A stretch of DNA of 20,845 nucleotides from Neolecta irregularis DAH-3 (lineage: Eukaryota; Ascomycota; Neolectomycetes; Neolectales; Neolectaceae). A model generated the notes under the pieces. The model saw only the letters and a program-made list of their open reading frames with translations. It did not search any database and had not been told where the DNA came from. Shown piece by piece: positions 1 to 9,505 of the stretch; position 1 is the first letter of the stretch, and each line of letters begins with the position of its first letter. The stretch covers positions 1-20,845 of the forward strand of contig LXFE01001159.1 in assembly GCA_001929475.1 (NCBI GenBank). Reading direction: 5' to 3'. The position numbers were made by a program, and so were the translations under genes.

Positions 1-1537
1 CGATTCCACAGGTGGGACAGAACACATGTAACAAAAGGACTGAAGCTGTCAAAGAAAATTAGCAAACACCCTATTTGAAACGAAAACAAAAGCTATTTTT
101 TACCGTTTCTTAAGGTGTTGACGTGACACATAATTTGTTTGGAATTAGAACAGAGACTATAGAACGCAGAGGCAATACGCCATGCATAACCTTGAACCAG
201 GAAATAATGTAAGAAATCTGTGGGTGACGCAAAATAAGGCAACCCCGCAAATATGACAAGTACTTTAACATCCCTCTGGTTTAACATTTTACATCGTCGT
301 TTCTATTTACAGACTCTCGATTTCCGTCAGAGGTATTTTATAGGAAATAGAATTTCAAAGAGGAAATCGCAGTTCTAATTTTCGATGTAATTACAAATGA
401 TGGAAATCGAGCAATAGGTGCTTGGATCAGCGGTCCCTTCAGATTTATGCGAGGTTCTAATAGAATGCGAGCCTTTGAACCTGAATATATGTAGCATCTC
501 CGACACGCAGTGTTACATTTATGGTCTCCCAATTTCTGGACATAGAAACCTCTATCACGCAGGAGTAAAGTTGTCTTGCCAGTTACAGCGGCTAACCTCA
601 TCTCTTCCCCCATCCTCTATCACTATTCCTATCCATCTCCAACAGTTACCTCCTTTCGCTCCTTCAGAACTTCTATAATTATCTCACGTCGTCATATCAA
701 TTGTCTCTAGTTACCTTGCAGCGCGTTGTTAGAAGTCATACGGTCAGCCAATCCAACAACGTGTTTCTGCGTTTAACCTTGAAGAACTAGGTCCTTGGAT
801 CGGCCCCGGCCAGCTATAGCTCTCTTGCATTGGGGAATGCGATCGGTTGTCTCACTGGGTTAGCCTTATCTTTTTGCTATCTTATCTTTTGTGTTTTTCC
901 GAGTTACTGGGTATGTTCTGCTGATAGGATAAAATGCTACTTGGATTTCTTCCTCTCGACAGGGACGCCGTCCGAATAGCAAGTCAAGTTCTTCTTTTCT
1001 TTGATAACTTGATTGTCCGCTATAAGACCTGGTCCTCACACAAACAATTCAATCTATTGCATAAAGAACCCAATACTCATCAACAATACAAACTCACTGG
1101 TGAATCTTAACTGAACTTGCGTGCGAAAACACGCCTTCCATCCTCCAACGCTACCGTCCCTCCCCCGGGATCTTCTGAAGTCCACTCAGCAGCGTGTCCT
1201 CGATTAGGCTCTGCTTTCCCGAACGGGACAACGCTACCTCCGGCTGATATCGCGTAACTTCTGGATCTCGTCTCTGCTTCAGCGTAGGTTCTCAGATTGA
1301 TATTTCTACATAGGAAGTAGAGTTCCTATCTGAGGCAACTCCCCGAATAGGATGCGCGCTAGAAGCCAGACAGGGGTATCGGCAGTGTTCGGTAGTTACG
1401 ATCGACGTCGGAAAAAGTGGTACATCGGAATTACGCCGGCGCTTCCTCGGTCAATGGCAAATGCCTCCATTTGAACTCCGCTCCCTCATATCATATTTAA
1501 CTTATAATCCTTACAGCGATCACAACTCATCCAAGTT
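1..1537. other. Gene-free stretch upstream of the MFS gene
   Basis: I see no convincing gene here. Open frames on both strands are short, lack recognisable domains and do not splice into anything familiar. The stretch contains copy A of a long direct repeat (about 583-1128, listed separately) and a small inverted repeat at 1291-1334, where TAGGAA/TTCCTA flank a 6-nt loop with CTCAGA/TCTGAG outside it. The last 400 bases before the MFS start codon presumably hold its promoter. Confidence 0.6.
583..1128 (+). repeat. Diverged direct repeat, copy A
   Basis: This block aligns in the same orientation with 3779-4360. Exact shared runs include GGTTGTCTCACTGGGT (845-860 and 4049-4064), TTGAAGAACTAGGTC (779-793 and 3983-3997) and CGCTATAAGACC (1018-1029 and 4247-4258); between them the copies differ by substitutions and small indels. 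It does not code for protein. The 3' part looks like a fungal core promoter: a TATAAGACC box-like element followed by a C- and A-rich stretch. It could be a duplicated promoter region or a dispersed non-coding repeat. The two copies flank the MFS gene. Confidence 0.8.
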
Positions 1538-3290
1538 ATGGACGAGCACCGCCAACAAGACCAGCCTACTCTCATGCCAAATGTAAGACAGCATCCTGGG
1601 GACGAAGTATATTCCCTTCAGCTAGCCTCTTCGGCCTCGTCCCTCCCTGAGACGAAAATTGAAGAGGGGGTTGACCTGGAGCGACAAGAATCGAATGAGT
1701 TGGAATTGATAAAAACATACGATGGCGTATCAAACGATCTTCGAAAAGACGAAGGACTACGAAGAGTTTGCAGTCACGGCAACGTAGTTGGATGGGAATC
1801 TGAAGATGACCCTGCAAACCCACGTAACTGGATTCGTTGGAGAAAAAGTGTTGCACTTGGCATCGTCTCGATGGGCTCCACATTCTCGTGCGTTGCCTGT
1901 TGTATGACTGCCTGATGTTAATTACTGGATTAGACCACTAGCTTCGTCCATGTTTGCACCCGGTGTTAGCACTCTATTGATGGATTTTCATACGTCCAGT
2001 ACGGTACTACCTACGCTTGTTGTTTCCGTTTTCGTGCTTGGATATGCAGCTGGTCCATTGTACATGGCTTCTGCATAATTTTGTCTGACTGTCAGAATCT
2101 TGGGCCCACTCTCAGAGATTTACGGGCGCGCACCTGTGACGAATGCTGCCAGCGTTCTCTTCTTTGTTTTCACAATCCTTTGCGCAAAGTCGACAAGTTT
2201 AAACATGCTAATCGGGATGCGATTCCTTGCTGGATTGGTTGGGTCATCACCTCTTACCATTGGTGGGGGTATCATTTCTGACCTATTCGCACCCGAGGAA
2301 CGTGGTACAGCCGTTGCCATCTTTTCCTTTGGCCCTCTCGTTGGTCCAGTCATTGGACCAATCGCTGGTGGATTTATTGCTGAAACGATTGGATGGAGAT
2401 GGGTTTTTTGGATCCTTGCGATTGCGGGGGGGATTACTGCAATTGGAGGCTTGCTGTTCCTTCAAGAAACGAACGCAATGGTTCTCCTTGAACGAAAAGC
2501 TGAGAAGTTACGCAAGTCTACCGGAAATATGGAACTACACGCCTCTATGAACCGGGAAGTCAGCCCTGGAACGCTTTTGCTACATGGAATCGCTCGGCCA
2601 TTCAAAGTATGTATTATTTATATGAATCCTTATTAATCCAAATAGTTGCTCACTCAGAGCATTATCGTCCTCTGTCTTTCGCTCTATATTGCTCTGATAT
2701 ATGGATATCTATACATCCTGTTTACGACCTTCACCGAAGTGTTCGAAAGTACTTACGCCTTCAACAACGGAACAGCAGGCCTGTCTTACCTTGGAATCGG
2801 TATCGGATTTCTAATTGGTTTATTCATCGTCGGAAACACATCAGATCGTATATTCATATACCTTTCTAAGAAAAATGGTCGTCAATTACCCGAATATCGA
2901 TTTCCAATCATGATTGTGGGTGCTATTTTCGTTCCAGTCGGCCTTTTCTGGTATGGATGGTCTGTTGAAAGACATGATCATTGGATTGTTCCAATTATCG
3001 GTACAACCCCTTTTGGGATAGGGATGATTTCGGCCTTCTTTCCGGTTCAAGTCTACCTCATCGATGCATTCTCATACTACGCGGCGAGTGCCCTTGCCGC
3101 TACAACTCTTCTGCGGAGCTTAGCCGGCGCTTTCTTGCCTCTTGCAGGGCCTAAGATGTATGCAAAGCTGGGGTTCGGATGGGGCAACTCGCTGCTAGGA
3201 ATTATTGCTTTAGCTATGCTACCAATGCCCGTTGTCTTTTTTAAATACGGCGAGAAGATTCGTTTGCGTTATCCAGTCAAGTTGGGATGA
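1538..3290 (+). CDS. MFS transporter, DHA1-type (drug:H+ antiporter-like)
   Basis: Plasma-membrane transporter of the major facilitator superfamily; substrate unknown, drug or metabolite efflux being typical of the family. Exons 1538-1887, 1934-2059, 2096-2606 and 2646-3290 join to 543 residues; introns are 46, 36 and 39 nt. A cytoplasmic N-terminus of about 105 residues ends in the family signature [14 protein letters not shown]. The first half carries the motif A region ([13 protein letters not shown]) and an antiporter motif C-like stretch ([14 protein letters not shown]). The second half starts at [12 protein letters not shown] and continues through hydrophobic segments to a short basic tail. 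Length and organisation fit a complete 12-helix DHA1 protein. The second join (TT|A ATC TTG) restores the usual GPLILGPLSE. Copies of a ~0.5 kb direct repeat lie on both sides. Confidence 0.9.
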
Positions 3291-4740
3291 AGGAATAATT
3301 ATTGCTACTATTCTCATTTCTCTATAAAGCTATAGCGGAGGGTAGAATCACTGGGTTTTTATATTGCATATAAAATTGCATTTAGTTGTAATGCTGTTGA
3401 TTAATTGAAAATATTTTAACCCTGTAGAGGTCCTCAGGCATTGTGTTCATGCCTCGTCGTTAATCATAATTTCATTAGGATACATAGCAGAGAGATGACC
3501 TCAAAGATATGCACTAATGGGGTGATAATGGTACTTGAGAAAGAGCAGATAGCGTATTTAGTAAGGTCATCAAATACAAATATTTTTGGATACGATTTAG
3601 GTGATAAGCTAGACACCGTAAACAAGAAGGCAGTAAATAATGACGAATGGCAAAATCTTGTAGAATTTGACAGCTTGTATACCGTGATGCGTAGGCTTAT
3701 AAAATGAGGCATGTCCATTCATGATGAGAAGAAAGTGCAACATTTGGCGTGAGATATCAAGATCATCAGGATGGCATGGGTAATATCAGGGGTTATCTCC
3801 TCCCTCACCCTCTATCCCCTAACACTATCCCTATGTACACCAGCAGTTATCCCCCCGCCCCTTCAGAACTCCAATCACTATCCTATATTGTCACAGCATT
3901 TACCTCAACTATGTTGCGCGGAATTTTTAGACGTCGCAGCACGCGGTCAGCCAAAACCAACGACGTGTTTCTACGTTTAACTTTGAAGAACTAGGTCATT
4001 GGATCGGTCTCGCTCGCCATAGGTCTCTCGTATAGGGGGATTGCGGCCGGTTGTCTCACTGGGTCTAGTTTAGAGAAGTTTCATATCTTTTATTTTTGTT
4101 TACTTTATCATTTTTGTTTTTCCGAGCCACTTGGCATAGCGTGTGTTCTGCGGATAGGATAAAAGGGCTGCGAAGGTTTCTTTTTCGATAGACGAAGATA
4201 CTGTCTGAATAGCGAGTCAAGTCTTTTCTTGGATAACTTGATTCCTCGCTATAAGACCCCGCCCTCGCACAGCAAAGCTTCAAACCCCATTTCCACCAAG
4301 AATCTACCACTCGTCAAAGCAGTCAAAACTCACCGTGAACACTGATTGGAACCTGTGCTAACAGACTCAATCAAAAAATGTTTGAAATACAGAGATTAAA
4401 AAAATACGTTCTTCTCAATACAATTCGTTTTAAAGTATATTGAATACAGCTGCGAATGAATTACGGATGTGGCATTCATATAATAATAATTTGGGGGATC
4501 GACAAAGTGGTTTGTGCTTTTGAAACCCAAACATCCTGGACTATCTTATCAAATCTCGGCCTGCAATCACGTCCGCCTAATTATTCTTCACTCAAATTGT
4601 GTGGAATTTCCAAAATTATCGCCATCATCAGTGAACTCCTCCAAAAGTCAAGATCACATTCCCCTTATTAAGCTGTTCTCAGACTCAAACAAACCAAAGA
4701 GAACTGATTCACAATTGAGTTCTCAGCACCCACGAAGACG
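3291..4740. other. Gene-free stretch between MFS and SRA-bromodomain genes
   Basis: No supported gene. A frame at 3441-3707 (+) reads 88 codons, but it resembles no family I know, has no splice partner and has a shadow frame of similar length opposite; I treat it as chance. The stretch contains copy B of the direct repeat (3779-4360). The bases from about 4360 to 4740 are AT-rich and probably include the promoter of the SRA-bromodomain gene. Confidence 0.55.
3779..4360 (+). repeat. Diverged direct repeat, copy B
   Basis: Second copy of the block at 583-1128, same orientation, offset by about 3.2 kb (3,204 nt at the 5' exact runs and 3,229 nt near the TATAAGACC motif, so a few net insertions). 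Similarity fades into background near 4360. As in copy A, the 3' end looks promoter-like (CGCTATAAGACCCC, then C-rich and CAA-rich sequence), but no gene start follows closely. Confidence 0.8.
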
Positions 4741-6472
4741 ATGTTCCCAGATTATTACTCTTCTTCAAATTTAAATAGCACTGATCTTTTCCTTTTTGGT
4801 CTAAACGAGGAAATTGGTTCTAATGCTTTGAATTTGACCGACTTGTCGCACTTCTCTGCTTGCGATCCACCAAAGGTACCCCTCAAGACGCCTAAAGCCA
4901 AGAAGCGAAAGTCGAGTGAATCAAATCTTATCTTCCAAACAGAAGAGCGCATTGCTCCTGGGATTATTAGACGAAGAGTCAATGGACGGCTCTCGATGTC
5001 ATTCGATGATCATATAAAAGAGAAGAAGAAGCGGATGGGAAAATCCAAGGTCTTCGGCCCGATTGAAGGATTCCCAGTGGTAAAGTCTATGTCTACAATC
5101 GCTGAAATATAGGGATATTGGTGGGCGTTCCGTATGGAGTGCCATCGCGACGGCATTCATGAAGCTCCAGTTGCGGGTATAGTTGGAACCCCTCAGACTG
5201 GATGCCCGTCAATTGCCATCAGTGGGGGTTACGAAGATGATGTCGACAATGGTTCCAATGTTTCTACATTCAATGGCTTATACTTAGGATACGAATTCAT
5301 TTATACGGGCGCAGGTGGCAGGGACTTGAAAGGTACAGAAGAAACACGAAAAAACCTTCGCACCGCCCCTCAGTCAAAGGACCAAGAGGCTTCATCTACC
5401 AACATGGCTTTGATGAAATCTTGTGACGAAAAGTTACCGGTACGTGTTGTAAGAGGTTTCAAGGGCCGTAAACCTTGGGCACCACCGGTTGGATTTCGGT
5501 ATCACAGGCAACTCTAATTTGGCTGATGTCAGATATGATGGGCTTTACCGGGTAGTAAAATATTATCAAGTAGTTGGCATTTCTGGCTTCAAGGTTATTG
5601 TTGTCACTCTCATTAAAGCTTATCTAAAGGTCTGGCGATTCGATTTTGCAAGGCTACCTAATCAACCACCTATCGACATCGAAGGAGTTTATGCGAAAGA
5701 ACACCATCAATATGAGCTCGCTGGAGTTGTAATTGACGAGCAAACCGGAAAACTCCATAAGAAGGCGTCTACCCACATCAGGTCTAAAAAGGGATGCGAT
5801 TCTATAAAAAACCCTGCAACACTAAAAGAAAAACCTCCAGTGATCTCTGTCAAGAGTGAGTATAGAAATGGTGTAGAAGGGAACAATTTATTGGATATAA
5901 AGCACGAGGATGAATCTTCCAAACCACGGAATTCTCGTGCTGTCGGAAAACTCTGTAAAACCAACAGAGTGAAGTCAGTACTTTCAGAAATCAATGTTCA
6001 GCAGCAGATATTCGAGCCAATTGAATATATTGTGATGGGCGATGCTAGAGCTGAATGCAAAGAGAGAAAAATTAAACGAGAAACTGGAAGTTCAAATACG
6101 GAAAACTCGTGGGAAACGAGCTGTCAACGAATTCTTGATACTTTATTCTGCCGGACCTACGCCAATATTGCCATTTCGTTCCTTGAGCCTGTTGGTAAAG
6201 CCTTCATTCGTCCAAGTATTAACCCTGTAGATCGTGATGAATACCCAGACTATTATGAGGAAATCCAGAAACCCATAGACCTTGGGTTGGTACAAAATAG
6301 ACTCGCAAGCAGGGTCTACAACTGCCCACAGGAATTCTACGACGACCTCGCCTTGATGTTCGCGAACTGTCACTACTATAATATGGAGGGCTCTGATATT
6401 GTCCAGGATGCAACCAGGCTTGAGGGTGTGTTTAAGCGCCGGTGGGCAAAGGTGTTTGGAACAATGGAGTAG
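4741..6472 (+). CDS. SRA (YDG) domain-bromodomain protein
   Basis: Probable nuclear chromatin reader. Exons 4741-5079, 5113-5251, 5288-5498, 5533-5593, 5630-6194 and 6231-6472 join to 518 residues; introns are 33, 36, 34, 36 and 36 nt. Residues 1-105 are polar with basic NLS-like clusters (PKAKKRK, KEKKKR). Residues about 105-265 form an SRA domain: FGPIEGFPVG, ISGGYEDDVDNG, YEFIYTGAGGRDL, LPVRVVRG, RYDGLYRVVKYY, GFKVWRF. These match the methylcytosine-binding SRA fold of UHRF1 and plant SUVH proteins, including the acidic pocket segment and the YTGAGGRD loop. A low-complexity charged linker follows. Residues about 413-510 are a bromodomain (FLEPVDRDEYPDYYEEIQKP, then the acetyl-lysine-binding Asn in HYYNMEGSDI). 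I see no RING, PHD, Tudor or SET domain. Domain calls are firm; the function is inferred. Confidence 0.88.
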
Positions 6473-6572
6473 AACGGAACTTTGCATATGGTGATAGCCA
6501 ATTAATTGCGCAGGTGTAGTGGCCTAATATTTCTGCTGCACTTCTCCGCTTTTAATTCTCTCCTCCAATAAA

Positions 6573-7388
6573 ATGGCAGTCGCCAAATCCTTTCCGCCAG
6601 AAAAATGTCTGGTCAAAGTCTCTCAACCAAATGCTACTCTTCCTGTATACCAGATCACTTTTGCCGCTCCGCCAGATAACCGCTTGAACACGTCTTTTTG
6701 CAATGCACTCTTCTCTGCGCTCGATTATGTTGCAACATTGCCTCCGGGAGCTGTTATCACAACCTCTGAACAAGCAAAGTTTTACAGCAATGGCCTCGAT
6801 CTACAACACGTGCATGAAACACCAGGATTCTTGCAAGGTACTCTGTACAACCTCTTTATTCGACTCTTAACCTTTCCAATGCCAACTGTCGCGGCTGTTA
6901 CCGGCCATGCGTTTGCGGGTGGTTGGATGCTTGCCATGTGTCATGATTATCGAGTTGGGAACGAGAAGAAGGGGTGGTTCTCTCTCAACGAACTTGAATT
7001 CGGAGGCATGTCTGTTGTTCGATGAGAAGCTAATTTTATAGCATACTTGCCTTATGCAATGGTTCAACTTATGGCAAGGAAGTTGGAGCTGGCCACGTTC
7101 TCGAAGGCGGCCTTGGAAGCTTATCGATTTACTGGTCCAGACGGCATTGAACGGGGTTTTCTGGATCAGCTAGGGAAGGATCCGGAAGAAGTGTTAAAAA
7201 TTGCTCTGTCGATTGGCAAGGACAAAGCCAAATTTGGCCAAAGTGCAGGTTATGGGAAGATGAAGCGAGAGGTCTGGAGAAATATAGTTCAATGTCTGAA
7301 AGAAGACGGCATTGAACGGGAAAAGATTCTGTCTAAAGAAATGGAGGCAGAAGAGAAGCGGATGGAGAGCATCCAATCCAAGTTGTAA
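6573..7388 (+). CDS. Peroxisomal enoyl-CoA isomerase/hydratase-like protein
   Basis: Crotonase-superfamily enzyme, most like the short delta3,delta2-enoyl-CoA isomerases that shift double bonds during beta-oxidation of unsaturated fatty acids. Exons 6573-7005 and 7042-7388 join to 259 residues. The oxyanion-hole segments are visible as FYSNGLDLQ and AVTGHAFAGGWMLAMCHDYR. The protein ends in SKL, a canonical PTS1 signal, so it should act in peroxisomes. The 36-nt intron appears to be of GC-AG type: only the join G|GC...TATAG restores the conserved ELEFGAYLPYAM. The start codon is the first ATG after a stop-rich region. The gene starts 100 bp downstream of the SRA-bromodomain stop and ends one base short of the convergent dehydrogenase. 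Hydratase activity cannot be excluded, because the catalytic acid was not assigned. Confidence 0.87.
7006..7041 (+). other. GC-AG mini-intron in the enoyl-CoA isomerase gene
   Basis: The 36-nt intron reads GAG|GCATGT at its 5' end, has a GCTAATTTT branch-point-like stretch and ends in TATAG. All GT donors nearby (7011, 7014, 7017) give the wrong phase for the downstream exon, which is fixed by the conserved LPYAMVQLMARKL. The GC donor gives the right phase and a family-like joint. Confidence 0.75.
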
Positions 7389-7389
7389 T

Positions 7390-8380
7390 TTATTCAAGGT
7401 TGGATAATACTTTTATTCCGTGAACAAGAGCGCTCCAATCCTCTTCCCCCTTTCCCTTATCATTTGCACAGTTCAAGTTTCGAATAGCAAGATCGATCGT
7501 CGGTATCCCAGCACCGCTTCTCTCAGCCAACTCCCGGATATGTTTGGCATCTTTTAACCCATTCTTCACATTTATTCCCAAGACAGTCCCATGAGATCCA
7601 TCTTTTATTACTGCTCCGTAATTCTTAAAGCTGGGTGCTGGAAACATTTCAGTGTAGACTTGATATAAATCATTCTTATCCACTCCACATTTTTCAGCGA
7701 GTGTGAATCCTGGTGATAAGGATGAGATGCAAGTATGATATACCCTCACCGAGAAGTTCAACTATGCCCAAGATCATAAAGTTTCCACACAGCTTTAACA
7801 TTGAAGATTTGGTTACCTCATCGCCGAGATCGATGCACAGTCTCGCTACACTTGGGACGAGTAATTTTTTTATCTTTTGACGACAGCATTTGTCTACTCC
7901 TGCTAGTAAGGCAATCAATTGCGCTTGATCAGCCTATGTATAGGGATAAGTATTGAACTATCAAAGTCATGAGCACCTACAGCAGCAACTGCTCCCATTA
8001 CCGGACAACTTTTAAATTAGCTATTATATCATAGTCACTTACTGCACAAATTTCCCGCCCTTTTCTTTCGCGATTTGACTAAGTTGTTCGACAGTATCAG
8101 GTAAAATGGTGCTCGTGTCAACAACAGTTTTCCCACTTAGACACTCCAACTTTCCGAAAATTTGTAGCACAGCTTCATCAGTCGCGAGACTCGTGAACAC
8201 AATATCGGAATCAATGTCTTCAACTCTTTCAACCATTTTTGCACCTGGATTATTTTTCACAAATATTTCAGCTTTTGAAGCCGTTCGATTGTATACGGTC
8301 AATGCATCAGTTGAAGGTAGCAAATTTCTTGCCATAGGGCTTCCCATATTCCCCAGTCCAATCCATGCAATTGACGCCAT
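7390..8380 (-). CDS. 3-hydroxyisobutyrate dehydrogenase-like NAD(P)-dependent oxidoreductase
   Basis: Member of the beta-hydroxyacid dehydrogenase family (HIBADH, tartronate semialdehyde and glyoxylate reductases); the exact substrate is unknown. Exons, in transcript order, are 8380-8043, 8008-7981, 7933-7744 and 7709-7390, giving 291 residues, the usual family length. Introns are 34, 47 and 34 nt; exon 2 is only 28 nt. The N-terminus has the Rossmann motif IGLGNMGSPMARNL and the adenine-side NRTASKA. The later segments GNFMILGIVELLGEGFTLAEK and NGLKDAKHI contain the conserved Asn/Lys helix; Lys of the last is the expected catalytic residue. The substrate loop reads HCPVMGAVAAA rather than the common DAPVSGG. 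I see no mitochondrial presequence, so a cytosolic role is likely. It diverges from dynactin p50 across 103 bp. Confidence 0.9.
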
Positions 8381-8483
8381 TTTGTTTTATAGATAAAGAT
8401 AATATATCCGTTTCTGAGGGTATTGACAAAACAGGTGACTTCATCTCAATCAATCAACGTCATCTGATCCCTGATTTGAATAT
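8381..8483. promoter_or_regulatory. Short shared divergent promoter region
   Basis: Only 103 bp separate the start codons of the dehydrogenase (-) and dynactin p50 (+). Both 5' UTRs and promoters must fit here or overlap the neighbouring gene. I see no clear TATA box; the sequence is AT-rich with no striking repeats. Confidence 0.5.
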
Positions 8484-9505
8484 ATGGCTCATGCAAAATA
8501 TGCTTCGTTGCCGGACCTTGTAACTGCCACATAATGGTTTAATTGACGAGCAGGATTTCGCTGCAGATGTCTATGAAACTCCAGATCTGATATCCGATCA
8601 TTCTACAATTGCTGCACCGATTCTGGTTCTACTGTTACTGACAGTCAGGATACGACGCAAGATTTCCAGAGTGAAAATATCGAGACAGACGCATTGTCTC
8701 CTTCTCAAGCCAGAGAAAGGTTTATACGTGAAAGTTTAGACGCTACAGAAACAGGTATATTTTCCATTAATAATGAATTTACTTGACGCGAGATTTTTCT
8801 GGAAAGTTGGGAACTACAGGAACCTACCGAACCGGTAGGCTTACCGAGTCAAGGCGCGAAAAGATTAGCAGAATCAAACGCGAGCTAGAAGAGCTCAAAA
8901 ATTCAGAGGAAAAAGATGAAGATATCTACCATTTATCAGATTTGATCGCTCAACTACAAACTACGACCCACCAGAAGTCTCTGGCGTCGTCTGCTCCTGA
9001 AAACATCTCTGAAATCGACCTTCGATTAGCCAAACTCGAAAAATGTTTAGGAATCGATACGAACAACTTTGCTACGCCAGTGCTGTCTCTTCTTTCGACA
9101 ACATCAGCCAAATTATCTTTACTCAATTCGTCTGGGTTGGACACAATGATTAGACAAATCAAGACATTATTACACGAATTATCGAAGGAATTACCTGAAC
9201 AAGAGAAATTGAACGCCTTATACGCCAATCTTGAAACTATTGAAAAACTGGAGGGAATTGTCCCACATATTTTGGACAGATTGAGGAGTTTGAAAGTGAT
9301 TCATGATGAATCGGCCAACGTGGTTGATGGTTTGCGAACTGTTGAATTGAAGAGCGAGGAGATTACTGAAGATATTGCAAAGTGGAAGGAAGCAGTTGAA
9401 AAATTGGAAAGCCTAATGAATCAAATTATGACGGATGTCGGTGGAAACGTATCTGTTTTGAATAGCCGGATTGCAGATTTGGAAGACAGAATATCCAAAG
9501 TATAG
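8484..9505 (+). CDS. Dynactin subunit 2 (p50/dynamitin)
   Basis: Structural subunit of the dynactin shoulder, which supports dynein motility along microtubules and nuclear migration in hyphae. The N-terminus MAHAKYASLPDL followed by DFAADVYETPDL is the family signature. Proposed exons are 8484-8519, 8554-8625, 8670-8754 and 8793-9505, giving 301 residues; introns are 34, 44 and 38 nt. The core DFSGKLGTTGTYRTG is also typical. The rest is rich in heptad-like leucines and charged residues, as expected for the coiled-coil p50 arms. The 44-nt intron (8626-8669, donor GTTCTA, branch-like TTACTGAC, acceptor TTTCCAG) is the least certain join: without it a one-base frame change would be needed near 8618. 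The protein is shorter than the roughly 400 residues common in the family, mostly in the N-terminal linker. Confidence 0.82.

Noticed and set aside
418-678. 86-codon plus-strand frame and the opposing 91-codon frame at 338-613
   Set aside because: They overlap each other, resemble no family, and the plus-strand frame runs into the direct repeat, whose second copy does not keep it open.
1291-1334. Small inverted repeat upstream of the MFS gene as an operator or terminator
   Set aside because: Stems of six bases with uneven spacing occur easily by chance, and eukaryotic genes do not use hairpin terminators.
3441-3707. 88-codon plus-strand frame in the gap after the MFS gene
   Set aside because: No domain, no splice partner and an equally long frame on the opposite strand; AT-rich composition makes such frames likely by chance.
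583-4360. Direct repeats as the two LTRs of one retrotransposon
   Set aside because: The interval contains a normal intron-bearing MFS gene and no gag or pol, and the repeat ends lack clear TG/CA termini.
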